Below are positions 17,692-26,150 of a DNA stretch of 64,000 nt, in pieces. The stretch comes from GCA-2401735 sp051252095 (GTDB lineage: Bacteria > Pseudomonadota > Gammaproteobacteria > Burkholderiales > Methylophilaceae), in the NCBI GenBank assembly GCA_051252095.1, contig JBPOFK010000012.1, forward strand, positions 1 to 64,000, written 5' to 3'. The notes beneath the pieces are model-generated. The model worked only from the letters and a program-made list of their open reading frames with translations. It was not told the origin of the DNA and searched no databases. A program made the position numbers and the translations under genes. Positions within the stretch are counted from its first letter, which is position 1. Every line of letters starts with the position of its first letter.

Positions 17692-18147
17692 TCAAAGTGA
17701 TTGAATAAAAGTGAGTACTTCTCCAACATGATCTTTTACTTTCACTTTTCTCCATTCCTTAATTAATACGCCATTCTTGTCAATAATGAAGGTGCTACGT
17801 TCAATGCCTCTCACTTGTTTACCATACATATTTTTCATTTTGATGACATCAAAAAGCTTGCATGCGACTTCTTCAGTATCGGATAACAGCTCAAATGGGA
17901 AGTTGAATTTTGCTTTAAAGTTTTCATGTGATTTGATGCTGTCACGGGAAACGCCAAATATTTCAGTATTCGCAGCTTGAAAAGCATTATAGGCATCTCT
18001 GAATTCCGTCCCTTCTGTCGTACAGCCTGGGGTGGAGTCTTTGGGGTAAAAATAAACGATTAAATTTTTACCAATATAATCAGAGAGTTTGAAGGTGCTG
18101 CCGCTGGTAGCGGGCAATTCGAATTCAGGAACGGTTTTGTTCAACAT
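17692..18147 (-). CDS. bcp: Thioredoxin-dependent peroxiredoxin Bcp
   Basis: Cytoplasmic peroxide reductase of the AhpC/TSA family, reduced by thioredoxin. The 151 residues are the normal length. The peroxidatic cysteine is in YPKDSTPGCTTEG; the usual resolving Cys five residues later is replaced (CTTEGT), so it is a 1-Cys or atypical form of Bcp. A strand DKNGVLIKEW near the C-terminus is typical. Thioredoxin itself is encoded at 33.7-34.0 kb. Confidence 0.93.
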   Translation of the reverse strand: MLNKTVPEFELPATSGSTFKLSDYIGKNLIVYFYPKDSTPGCTTEGTEFRDAYNAFQAANTEIFGVSRDSIKSHENFKAKFNFPFELLSDTEEVACKLFDVIKMKNMYGKQVRGIERSTFIIDKNGVLIKEWRKVKVKDHVGEVLTFIQSL

Positions 18148-18261
18148 AATTTATAATTTCCTAGTTAGTTCTATTGTTGTAAAAATTAAGCATTAAAGCA
18201 AGCATAATTACAAGAAAACTAAATTGTAAGAACAATTTAACGGGACAAATTTTTCATTAAA

Positions 18262-19731
18262 TTATGCTTGTTGTGGGAACCTTAGTCTTACCGTTGTCCC
18301 TTTTGGTTCGGTTGAAAGAAATGAAATCTCTCCATTTAAGACTTCGCAAGCCTTAAAAGCGAATGGGATGCCAAGGCCCGTCCCAAATCTTTTCGTTGAT
18401 TTTCCAGGGCTGAGTTTGCCAGGTTCTGGCGTAAATGGCATGCCATTACCCTCATCGCTAATGCTGATTTCTAGAAGGTGATCAATAATTGATACAGTAA
18501 TGACAATTTTACTATTCTGTGTTGATGCCTCAACCGCATTAAGGATAAGGTTGTAGAAGACTTGTTCCAACAAATGCTCATCTGTCCAAATCGCTTGTTT
18601 GCTGATGTGGATATGTTTGGAGATTGTGATATTTTTTTCTTGTAATTTTTGTTCCAGCGGAATCAAAGCGCTTTTAATGATGTTTTCTATAGGGACCGCT
18701 CGTAATGCTGGTTTAAGAGGATGTAAGTAGGCTAATAACGAAGTTGTCCAACGCTCAAGCCTATCTACAGTATTCATGATGCCTTTGATCGATTCTTGTG
18801 TTTCTTTGTCTTCATCTGGAACTTCAATGATTTGTGCGGTTGCTCTTATACTAGCCAATGGATTTCTGATATTGTGGGCTAGCATGGGAACCAACAAACC
18901 TAGCGCCACTTGCTTTTCTGTTCTAATTAACGCCTCTTGGCTCTCAGCCAAGTCATCCGCCATTTTGTTAATTTCTTTTGAAAGTATAGAAAGCTCTTCA
19001 GCGCCTGCATCAGGTACTTTATGTTGTAAGTTCCCCTGACTGATTTCCCTTGTTGCTTTCATCATCGCATTGATTGGGTTAACGATAGCGCGCTTTAACA
19101 ATGTGCGGGATAATATCAATAGTAAGCCAGCAAGTAGGATGGGGATGATTAAAATAATCATGGAGATTTGTTTGGCGTCTTGCAATCGCTCTTTCAATTC
19201 ATTTTGTTTTAGCGCTAAGAGGTTTTCGGCACGTTTTGATACGGTTTCGTAGCGGCTGAAAATACCAGTTTCCATATCTTGATAAAGTGCTTTGCGTGAC
19301 TCTGCTGTTGGACTTTTTTGGTATTGCAGAAACATATCGGGAGCATTCACTGCAAAAGCCATATAGTTTTCTTTTAAATCTGAAATGGCCTTTTTTTCTT
19401 CACTACCAATTGATAATCGCTGCAGGTTTTGAAAGTGTAGCAAGATAGACTTGGTATATGTCTTGTATTCTTCTTTTGCTTTGCGTTCATCTAAAATAAA
19501 CGCATCAAACAACTCTTTCATTTGGCGGTATAAATCGCCGCGAGTTTGCTGTATTTCTTGTATCAGCGAGTGTATACGCTGAGATTCTTGGGCTGACCTA
19601 TCCCACAAATGAATGCCAAACACGCCGCCCATGACTGCTAAAAGAATCAATGAAATAAAAATGAGCTCATGGCCCAGTAATAAGTCGCGTAAAGATCGGG
19701 TTTTCGGGGTATGTTGGTTTAAATTAACCAT
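18262..19731 (-). CDS. Membrane sensor histidine kinase, orphan, overlapping tonB
   Basis: A 489-residue kinase: membrane segment about 23-42, periplasmic helical sensor about 43-188, membrane segment about 189-210, HAMP (211-265), HisKA with His286 in LAHNIRNPLASI, and HATPase (about 370-485; NLILNAVEAS, DEGNGMPF, GTGLGI). The H-box AHNIRNPL resembles NtrB/ZraS-like kinases that drive sigma-54 regulators. No response-regulator gene adjoins it. Its ATG lies inside the end of tonB with an 8-base overlap, so the two are translationally coupled. Signal unknown. Confidence 0.87.
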   Translation of the reverse strand: MVNLNQHTPKTRSLRDLLLGHELIFISLILLAVMGGVFGIHLWDRSAQESQRIHSLIQEIQQTRGDLYRQMKELFDAFILDERKAKEEYKTYTKSILLHFQNLQRLSIGSEEKKAISDLKENYMAFAVNAPDMFLQYQKSPTAESRKALYQDMETGIFSRYETVSKRAENLLALKQNELKERLQDAKQISMIILIIPILLAGLLLILSRTLLKRAIVNPINAMMKATREISQGNLQHKVPDAGAEELSILSKEINKMADDLAESQEALIRTEKQVALGLLVPMLAHNIRNPLASIRATAQIIEVPDEDKETQESIKGIMNTVDRLERWTTSLLAYLHPLKPALRAVPIENIIKSALIPLEQKLQEKNITISKHIHISKQAIWTDEHLLEQVFYNLILNAVEASTQNSKIVITVSIIDHLLEISISDEGNGMPFTPEPGKLSPGKSTKRFGTGLGIPFAFKACEVLNGEISFLSTEPKGTTVRLRFPQQA

Positions 19732-20476
19732 TTGCTAACTTAAAGCTAACAGGTACTGTGATATTAAAAGACCGGCCTTGCAATGCTTTTGGTGGTGGAG
19801 GGAAGGGCGACGCTTTTTCAACCATCTTCAGTGCTTGATTGTCCAAGGCATCATAGCCACTACTTTCTCGTACAGTTGCTGATAAGACATTCCCATCGCT
19901 ATCTAGCTTAAGGTCAAGCAATACAGTACCTTCCCAGCCACGCCTTTGTGCTATTTTTGGATACGATTTATGTTTGGCGATGGCCCTGCCTAATAAGCTG
20001 CCATAGGCACTTAAGGCATTGTCTATCTCACTTTGAGATGGTTTTGGTGGTGGCGGTGGTTCAATTGGTAAAGGTTGTGGAACAACCAATTCTGGTTCCT
20101 TTTGAGCAGTTGGCTGCACAGCAATCACATTTTCAACAACTGGCGGAGGGACAAACTCAGGCTCCTCAACAGGGGCAGGGGCTTCCTTTTTAATAGGTTT
20201 AGGCTTGGTGATTGGTTTTGGCTTTTTTTCAACAGGCTTTGGTTTTGGGGGTTCTGGAATTTCAATTGGCGGCAAAGGCTCTACAACAGGTGCTGGTGGA
20301 GCTGGCGGTGTAGGTTGTTGCAGCTCTATTTTTAATACCTGTCTCTTTTCATCTGGCTGTGAGAAGTTAAAATTTGGTATAAAAAAAGCAAGGAAAATGT
20401 GCAGCAACATCGAGGCAATGACTGCCCAGATAATCCCATTTCCGTCAAACTTATTACTGTTAATCGTTGTGTCCAA
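19724..20476 (-). CDS. tonB: TonB-family energy transducer
   Basis: Links the inner-membrane proton force to outer-membrane TonB-dependent receptors. The 250 residues show one N-terminal membrane anchor (about 14-36, IWAVIASMLLHIFLAFFIP), a long Pro/Lys/Glu-rich spacer (about 50-150, repeats of PKP and PPP), and the TonB C-terminal domain (about 165-250: YPKIAQRRGWEGTVLLDLKL, ESSGYDALDNQALKMV, VPVSFKL). exbB and exbD are not nearby. The gene overlaps the downstream histidine kinase by 8 bases, an uncommon pairing. In lanthanide-using methylotrophs TonB systems import metal chelates, but nothing here proves that role. Confidence 0.92.
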   Translation of the reverse strand: MDTTINSNKFDGNGIIWAVIASMLLHIFLAFFIPNFNFSQPDEKRQVLKIELQQPTPPAPPAPVVEPLPPIEIPEPPKPKPVEKKPKPITKPKPIKKEAPAPVEEPEFVPPPVVENVIAVQPTAQKEPELVVPQPLPIEPPPPPKPSQSEIDNALSAYGSLLGRAIAKHKSYPKIAQRRGWEGTVLLDLKLDSDGNVLSATVRESSGYDALDNQALKMVEKASPFPPPPKALQGRSFNITVPVSFKLANG

Positions 20477-20577
20477 AATGTACGTTTTTAAAAGGTAAGC
20501 CTTTGATTATACTATGGCTTGCTCAGGTTTGTTAACTCAAAATTATGGTTTTATGTAACCAGGAGTTGCTAGTTATG

Positions 20578-21840
20578 TTAAATAATGCCTTCCAGAGGTT
20601 GAACATTGACCATCGTACCTGCGTCAGTGCTAGCAGATTCTTCGGGGAGAACGATGAAACAATTCGCTTTGCTCATACTGCTTAAAATGCCAGAACCTTG
20701 ATTTAAGATAGGTTTAACTTTCCATTTTCCCTCTTCTTCAAATAAAATGCCGCGTTGAAACTCTACTCGCCCTTGAGCCTTTTTAATCGGTGCTGTACAT
20801 TCGACTTGAAATGTCGGTATTGGTTTAGCAATACCTCCCATCAGTGTCTGTAATGCTTGTTGCACAAATTGATAAAAAGTAACCATCGTTGAAACAGGAT
20901 TGCCGGGTAACCCAAAATAATGTGCATTGTTCACTTTACCGTATGCAAGTGGCCGACCGGGCTTCATATTAACTTTCCAAAACAAAATTTGACCATGTTT
21001 TTGAAGTAACCCTTTCATGTAATCTGCATCGCCAACTGATACGCCACCGCTGGTGATGATGACATCATATTCGTTAGCAGCTTTCAATAGTGTGTCTTCC
21101 AACAGTTCAGGCTGGTCAGGAATTGCACCAAGATCTGTTTTGATGAGGTTAAAGCGACTCAGCATTCCATATATCGTGTATCGGTTGCTGTCGTATATTT
21201 GCCCTTCGTCTAGTGGATTTCCAACGCTCACTAACTCATCGCCTGTGCTAAAAAAAGCGACTTTAAGCTGGCGATAAACGGTAACTGTTGCAATACCTAA
21301 TGAAGCAACCAGACCTAAGTCAGCAGCCTGCATTTGGTGACCAATGGAGAGAACTGTCTGACCTTGCTGGAGGTCTTCACCTGCCAACCGGATATTTGTG
21401 CCTCGCTCAGGTTGGTCTAGCAGGCTAATATATTCACCCTTGTTCACTGTTTTTTCTTTCATGACTACAGTATCTGTTCCATCAGGGATGACTGCGCCAG
21501 TCATGATTTTGACGCATTCACTGGCTTTAACACTACCCTGAAATGGTTTCCCGGCATAAGCAGTGCCGATAATTTTAATCAGTTTCATTCCTTGTGCATA
21601 TTTGAAAGCAAAGCCATCCATTGCGCTATTGTTATGATTAGGTACATTGCTAGGTGAAATAACATCTTGCGCTAAAATGCGACCTAAGCTTTCTCTAATG
21701 GGTAATATTTCAGTTGCAGAGATAGGCGTTAAGTATTGATGAATATATTTGCGTGCTTGTTGCACTGACATTGCGTTTGGATCATAGTCGTCCATACAGC
21801 TAGGGTTGCTAGCAAGATTGGGTAGTGTGATATCAGTCAT
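20578..21840 (-). CDS. moeA: Molybdopterin molybdotransferase MoeA
   Basis: Inserts molybdate into adenylylated molybdopterin. The 420 residues follow the MoeA pattern: NHNNSAMDGFAF near residue 67, MTGAVIPDGTDTVVMKE, VAFFSTGDELV, YDSNRYTI, IITSGGVSVGDADY, and FGLPGNPVS near residue 315. It is the last gene of moaA-mobA-mobB-moeA and overlaps mobB by 8 bases. The cofactor is needed by formate dehydrogenase FdsA encoded divergently. Confidence 0.96.
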   Translation of the reverse strand: MTDITLPNLASNPSCMDDYDPNAMSVQQARKYIHQYLTPISATEILPIRESLGRILAQDVISPSNVPNHNNSAMDGFAFKYAQGMKLIKIIGTAYAGKPFQGSVKASECVKIMTGAVIPDGTDTVVMKEKTVNKGEYISLLDQPERGTNIRLAGEDLQQGQTVLSIGHQMQAADLGLVASLGIATVTVYRQLKVAFFSTGDELVSVGNPLDEGQIYDSNRYTIYGMLSRFNLIKTDLGAIPDQPELLEDTLLKAANEYDVIITSGGVSVGDADYMKGLLQKHGQILFWKVNMKPGRPLAYGKVNNAHYFGLPGNPVSTMVTFYQFVQQALQTLMGGIAKPIPTFQVECTAPIKKAQGRVEFQRGILFEEEGKWKVKPILNQGSGILSSMSKANCFIVLPEESASTDAGTMVNVQPLEGII

Positions 21841-22363
21841 GGGTTTTCTTTATCCATTGCATAATAAAAGTACAAACTGCCTTGGTGTTGTTGAGTGATA
21901 ACTGAGGTTTTGTACAATTAATCACTTCATCACTTGCCACTGCAATGATATTTGGATCGTTCTCAGCCAATAAGGGTAAGCCTAAGCTAGAGCGGAATAC
22001 TTCAATTTTTGGAATCAGTGCTTTTTTAAAGCCCTCTACTAGCACTAAATCAGCATAAGTATCGTCTAATTGCGCAATTAAAGAAGCTAAATCAGCTTCT
22101 TCGTTGTCATCTTGTATACGGTGCATCTCCGTCATTAATGCCCAACGTTTACTAGATGCAATCAATGTTTGGACTGCGCCAGCCTCGCGTATGCTGAAAC
22201 TATCTTTGCCTGGATGATCAATATCAAATGAGTGGTGGGCATGTTTAATCACAGATACCCGCATCTGATGTGAGGCAAATATTGGGATTAATTGTTTGAT
22301 GAGCGTGGTTTTGCCTGCATTGCTGCCTGCCGCAATGATGCCCAAAATAGGTAATTTAGTCAT
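21833..22363 (-). CDS. mobB: Molybdopterin-guanine dinucleotide biosynthesis adaptor MobB
   Basis: GTP-binding helper of MobA in forming the guanine dinucleotide cofactor. The 176 residues start with a P-loop (GSNAGKTTL, about residue 12-20), followed by VIKHAHHSFDIDHPGKDSFSIREAGA, highly typical of MobB, and LVLVEGFKKALIPKIEVFR. It overlaps mobA and moeA by 8 bases each, so the unit is translationally coupled. Confidence 0.95.
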   Translation of the reverse strand: MTKLPILGIIAAGSNAGKTTLIKQLIPIFASHQMRVSVIKHAHHSFDIDHPGKDSFSIREAGAVQTLIASSKRWALMTEMHRIQDDNEEADLASLIAQLDDTYADLVLVEGFKKALIPKIEVFRSSLGLPLLAENDPNIIAVASDEVINCTKPQLSLNNTKAVCTFIMQWIKKTHD

Positions 22364-22958
22364 TACCTAATTTTAAAGCTAAAGTGTCTAGTTCCTCAAA
22401 TGTATTTAGGTTTATAAACGCTTCATTGCAATCATTAAATTCAACCTCAATGTATTGTAGGCTTTTTTGCCAAGTGCTAACTTTATGGCCACCTTGCTCG
22501 ATGTAAGCTAATAGTGAGGGTAGTACAGATTTGTTCATTAACGAAAAGACTGGATGATTGTTCCCCGCGCTTTTGGCAACGGCAATGTCAGCTGAATGAT
22601 TGATTAAGCCTTTCATTAAGCGTTCTGCCAAGTTGCCCGGCAAAAGCGGCGAGTCGCAAGGAACGGTTATCAAATAATCATGCTTACAATGTTTTAAGCC
22701 TAAACTAAACCCAGCTAAAGGTCCGATAAAGTTTGGATTATCATCTTGTAGGATTGGTAAGTTAAATGTTTGGTACTGTTCAATTTTCCTATTTGCATTG
22801 ATTAGGACCTCATTTACTTGTGGCGTTATGCGCTCAACAACATGTTGAATAAGTGGTTTGTTATGCAACGTAACAAGACCTTTATCTAAGCCATTCATCC
22901 GTGTCGCTCGGCCTCCCGATAAAATAACGGCGGATACACTGGCCACAGGAGCGTCCAC
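22356..22958 (-). CDS. mobA: Molybdenum cofactor guanylyltransferase MobA
   Basis: Transfers GMP from GTP to molybdopterin, giving the MGD form used by FdsA. The 200 residues show the nucleotidyltransferase opening LSGGRATRMNGLDKGL, the PCDSPLLP metal-binding segment and a NLNTFEEL C-terminus. The start is GTG, placed directly after the moaA stop, with a full AGGAGG Shine-Dalgarno about 8 bases upstream. Confidence 0.95.
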   Translation of the reverse strand: MDAPVASVSAVILSGGRATRMNGLDKGLVTLHNKPLIQHVVERITPQVNEVLINANRKIEQYQTFNLPILQDDNPNFIGPLAGFSLGLKHCKHDYLITVPCDSPLLPGNLAERLMKGLINHSADIAVAKSAGNNHPVFSLMNKSVLPSLLAYIEQGGHKVSTWQKSLQYIEVEFNDCNEAFINLNTFEELDTLALKLGND

Positions 22959-23960
22959 TTAACCTCCTGTATGTGACATAAAGCGCACAACAGCAGGTGA
23001 AGCGCGTCTTAAGTCAAAATCATGTCCCTTTGGTTTAATCAACATGCTGTTTAGAATAGCTTCAATCAAAGGTTGGTCATTATCAGGATTGTTTCGCAAC
23101 AGCGGCATTAACTCAACTTTGTCCTCCTGGCCTAGGCACAGGTAAAGCTCGCCTTGGCAGGTAATCCGTACACGGTTGCAATTTTCACAAAAATTATGGC
23201 TATGCGGTGAGATAAACCCTATTTTTGATTCTGTGCCTATGATGCGCCAGTATCTTGCGGGGCCTCCGGTGTTTGCTGTGCTTGGGAGGAGCTCAAAAGT
23301 GTTTTGTAATCGTTTAAGCGTTTCTGTGTTGCTGATATAGGTATTTTCTCGTTGGTGATTCACTTCACCCAGCGGCATTTCTTCAATAAAGCTTATATCA
23401 ATTTTCTTATCAATGGCAAATTGTACTAATTGTTCAGTTTCGTCATCATTGATACCACGCATGAGCACAGTGTTGAGTTTAATGCCTTCGAATCCAGTGG
23501 CGATTGCTTCATTAATGCCGGCCAACACTTTATTCAAATCACCCGTCCGTGTTATTCTTTTAAAACGATCAACATCAAGGCTGTCGACAGAAATGTTGAC
23601 TCGTTTTACCCCTGCATTAAAAAGTCTAGGGGCCTGTTTTTCTAATTGGCTTCCATTGGTAGTGAGCACTAACTCATTCAGTCCCTCTAGCTGCCCAACT
23701 TCTTCAAACAACCATAATGCATTTTTGCGAACCAAAGGTTCTCCACCAGTAATGCGAACTTTTGTGACGCCAAGCTGGACAAATACTTTAATAAGGCGGG
23801 CACATTCTTCTAAACTAAGTACTTCATGTCTAGGTAAAAATGTCATGTCCTCAGCCATGCAGTATTGGCAACGGAAGTCGCAACGATCAGTAATGGAAAG
23901 GCGAATGTAGTCGACTTTCCTACCAAATTGATCAACGAGTGTTTGTTGCGAATTTTCCAT
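22959..23960 (-). CDS. moaA: GTP 3',8-cyclase MoaA
   Basis: Radical-SAM enzyme that starts molybdenum cofactor synthesis from GTP. The 333 residues have the N-terminal cluster motif CDFRCQYC (Cys27-Cys31-Cys34 region), the SAM-binding GGEPLVR, the C-terminal cluster CENCNRVRITCQG, and the conserved GlyGly tail at the end, which is essential in the family. It is the first gene of a four-gene minus-strand unit. Its partner moaC and the moaD/E genes are not in this window. Confidence 0.97.
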   Translation of the reverse strand: MENSQQTLVDQFGRKVDYIRLSITDRCDFRCQYCMAEDMTFLPRHEVLSLEECARLIKVFVQLGVTKVRITGGEPLVRKNALWLFEEVGQLEGLNELVLTTNGSQLEKQAPRLFNAGVKRVNISVDSLDVDRFKRITRTGDLNKVLAGINEAIATGFEGIKLNTVLMRGINDDETEQLVQFAIDKKIDISFIEEMPLGEVNHQRENTYISNTETLKRLQNTFELLPSTANTGGPARYWRIIGTESKIGFISPHSHNFCENCNRVRITCQGELYLCLGQEDKVELMPLLRNNPDNDQPLIEAILNSMLIKPKGHDFDLRRASPAVVRFMSHTGG

Positions 23961-24002
23961 TACAGTAACTGATTGGCTTGAATGTTTAATTAAGCGTTAT
24001 TC

Positions 24003-24022
24003 TAAGCCCTTTTTAGGGTTTA
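24003..24022. promoter_or_regulatory. Inverted repeat in the moaA-fdsG divergent region
   Basis: TAAGCCCT and AGGGTTTA flank TTTT, pairing throughout apart from one G-T position. It lies 42 bases above the moaA start and 64 bases before fdsG. It could be an operator or a short leader hairpin. Confidence 0.35.
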
Positions 24023-24058
24023 ACAAGTGTTGTTTTAGGTATATCATTAGTAAGATAT

Positions 24059-24076
24059 TTACATTTAGTTACATTT
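24059..24076 (+). repeat. Tandem TTACATTT pair before fdsG
   Basis: TTACATTT occurs at 24059-24066 and 24069-24076, a 10-base period, just upstream of the GGGG ribosome site of fdsG. Helical phasing suits a protein site, but chance in AT-rich DNA is possible. Confidence 0.3.
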
Positions 24077-24086
24077 GGGGATTGAT

Positions 24087-24566
24087 TTGGCAAATAAGCT
24101 TTCAACTAGCGCGCTAGAAAGAGTGCAAGCACATATTGAAGCACACCGAGGTGTGGCAGGCGCATTATTGCCCCTGATGCATGCAATACAAGACGATATT
24201 GGGTATATCCCAGAAGAGACATATCCGCAAATCGGCAAAGTATTGGCGCTTTCTGTAGCCGAAGTGCATGGGTTTGTGACGTTCTATCATCATTTTAGAA
24301 CACATCCAGTTGGAAAACATGTCTTGCAAGTGTGTCGTGCAGAGTCTTGCCAAGCCATGGGCGCTGAAAAGCTTGAAGCAGATATTAAAAAGCAATTAGG
24401 CGTGGATTATCACGGAACAACTGTAGATGGTGAGATAACGTTATTACCAGTTTACTGTCTCGGTAATTGTGCTTGCTCGCCAGCTGTCATGATGGATGAA
24501 GAGGTTTACGGTCGTGTCGATGCGCAAATGGTAGCTGATATTGTCAGCGAGGTGAGTCATGGTTAG
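24087..24566 (+). CDS. fdsG: NAD-dependent formate dehydrogenase gamma subunit FdsG
   Basis: Carries the [2Fe-2S] cluster (NuoE-like) between FdsB and FdsA. Four cysteines for the cluster are in CRAESC and VYCLGNCACSP. About 159 residues from a TTG start at 24087 (MANKLSTSAL), chosen because GGGGATT sits at Shine-Dalgarno distance; the earlier in-frame TTG at 24075 has no ribosome site. It overlaps fdsB by 8 bases. First gene of the fds operon, divergent from moaA. Confidence 0.93.
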   Translation: MANKLSTSALERVQAHIEAHRGVAGALLPLMHAIQDDIGYIPEETYPQIGKVLALSVAEVHGFVTFYHHFRTHPVGKHVLQVCRAESCQAMGAEKLEADIKKQLGVDYHGTTVDGEITLLPVYCLGNCACSPAVMMDEEVYGRVDAQMVADIVSEVSHG

Positions 24567-26130
24567 TTCAGTCAAGATTTATGTTCCGCGTGATTCAACA
24601 GCACTGTCTTTGGGTGCTGATCGCACAGCTAAAGCTATTCAGTCTGAGGCAGATAAGCGTGGCATTCAAATCACACTAATCAGGAATGGCTCTCGCGGTC
24701 TGTTTTGGTTAGAGCCAATGGTAGAAATTGAAACGACAAAGGGGCGCATAGCGTATGCACCCGTAAAACCAGCCGATGTGGCAGGTTTATTTGATGCAGG
24801 TTTTTTACAAGGTGGTAGTCACCCATTACACCAAGGCTTGACAGAAGAGATTCCCTATCTTAAGAAACAGCAAAGATTGACTTTTGCAAGAGCAGGCATC
24901 ACAAATCCAGTTTCTTTGGAGGATTTCCTAGCGCATGATGGCTATAAAGGGCTGACCAATGCATTGACCATGAGCTCAGAAGAAATTGTTAAAGTAGTGA
25001 CTGACTCAGGTTTGCGCGGCAGAGGTGGGGCCGCGTTTCCTACTGGTATTAAATGGAATACGGTACTGGGAGCACATGGTGAGCAGAAGTATATCGTATG
25101 TAATGCCGATGAAGGTGATTCTGGTACTTATTCCGACCGCATGGTGATGGAGGATGATCCATTTGTCTTGATTGAAGGTATGACGATTGCTGGGCTGGCT
25201 GTGGGGGCAACGCAAGGTTATATTTACTTACGTAGTGAGTACCCGCATTCGCTGTATATATTGAACGAGGCGATAGCTACAGCTAATCTAGCTGGCTATT
25301 TGGGCGATGATGTTTGTGGCTCGGGGAAAAGTTTTCATCTAGAAGTACGTCGTGCAGCTGGTGCTTATGTTTGTGGTGAGGAAACCTCATTGTTGGAAAG
25401 CTTGGAAGGCAAACGCGGTTTAGTGCGGTTTAAACCACCTTTACCTGCAATAGAAGGCTTGTTTGGGCAGCCGACAGTCGTGAATAATGTGATTAGTTTG
25501 GCGACAGTGCCGATTATTCTCGACAAAGGCGCGCAATATTACGCAGATTATGGCATGGGCCGCTCACGTGGTACTTTGCCTATTCAATTAGCTGGAAACA
25601 TCAAACGAGGAGGCTTAGTGGAGCTGGCGTTTGGTACAACACTAAGAGAGTTGCTTTATGATTATGGCGGGGGCTCAGCTACTGGTAGGCCCATACGTGC
25701 CGTACAAGTTGGTGGGCCATTAGGCGCTTACTTGCCAGAAAGTCAGTTTGATACGCCAGTAGATTACGAGTCATTTTCAAGTATTTGGGCAGTTTTAGGT
25801 CACGGCGGCATTGTGGCATTTGATGATACTGTCGACATGGCAAAAATGGCACGTTATGCATTTGAATTTTGTGCGATAGAAAGTTGTGGCAAATGTACAC
25901 CTTGCCGTATAGGCGCGACACGTGGTGTTGAAGTGATGGATAAAATCACATCAGGTGAGGAACATACAAAAAATATTCAAGTTTTACGAGATTTGTCCGA
26001 TACTATGCTGAATGGGTCATTGTGTGCATTGGGTGGTATGACGCCCTATCCCGTTATCAGCGCGTTAAACCACTTCGGCGAAGATTTTGGCTTACAAAAG
26101 TCAGTTAATGAAAATGAGAGTGTCGCCTAG
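24559..26130 (+). CDS. fdsB: NAD-dependent formate dehydrogenase beta subunit FdsB
   Basis: NuoF-like diaphorase subunit binding FMN, NAD and a [4Fe-4S] cluster, delivering electrons from formate to NAD. The 523 residues begin with a thioredoxin-like NuoE-type domain (about 1-110), then the NuoF core: GLRGRGGAAFPTGIKW (NADH), CNADEGDSGTYSDR (FMN), GAYVCGEETSLLESLEG, and near the C-terminus CAIESCGKCTPCRIG with the cluster cysteines. Overlaps fdsG by 8 bases and lies 20 bases before fdsA. Confidence 0.96.
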   Translation: MVSSVKIYVPRDSTALSLGADRTAKAIQSEADKRGIQITLIRNGSRGLFWLEPMVEIETTKGRIAYAPVKPADVAGLFDAGFLQGGSHPLHQGLTEEIPYLKKQQRLTFARAGITNPVSLEDFLAHDGYKGLTNALTMSSEEIVKVVTDSGLRGRGGAAFPTGIKWNTVLGAHGEQKYIVCNADEGDSGTYSDRMVMEDDPFVLIEGMTIAGLAVGATQGYIYLRSEYPHSLYILNEAIATANLAGYLGDDVCGSGKSFHLEVRRAAGAYVCGEETSLLESLEGKRGLVRFKPPLPAIEGLFGQPTVVNNVISLATVPIILDKGAQYYADYGMGRSRGTLPIQLAGNIKRGGLVELAFGTTLRELLYDYGGGSATGRPIRAVQVGGPLGAYLPESQFDTPVDYESFSSIWAVLGHGGIVAFDDTVDMAKMARYAFEFCAIESCGKCTPCRIGATRGVEVMDKITSGEEHTKNIQVLRDLSDTMLNGSLCALGGMTPYPVISALNHFGEDFGLQKSVNENESVA

Positions 26131-26150
26131 GAGCGGCAAAGGATAGCATC

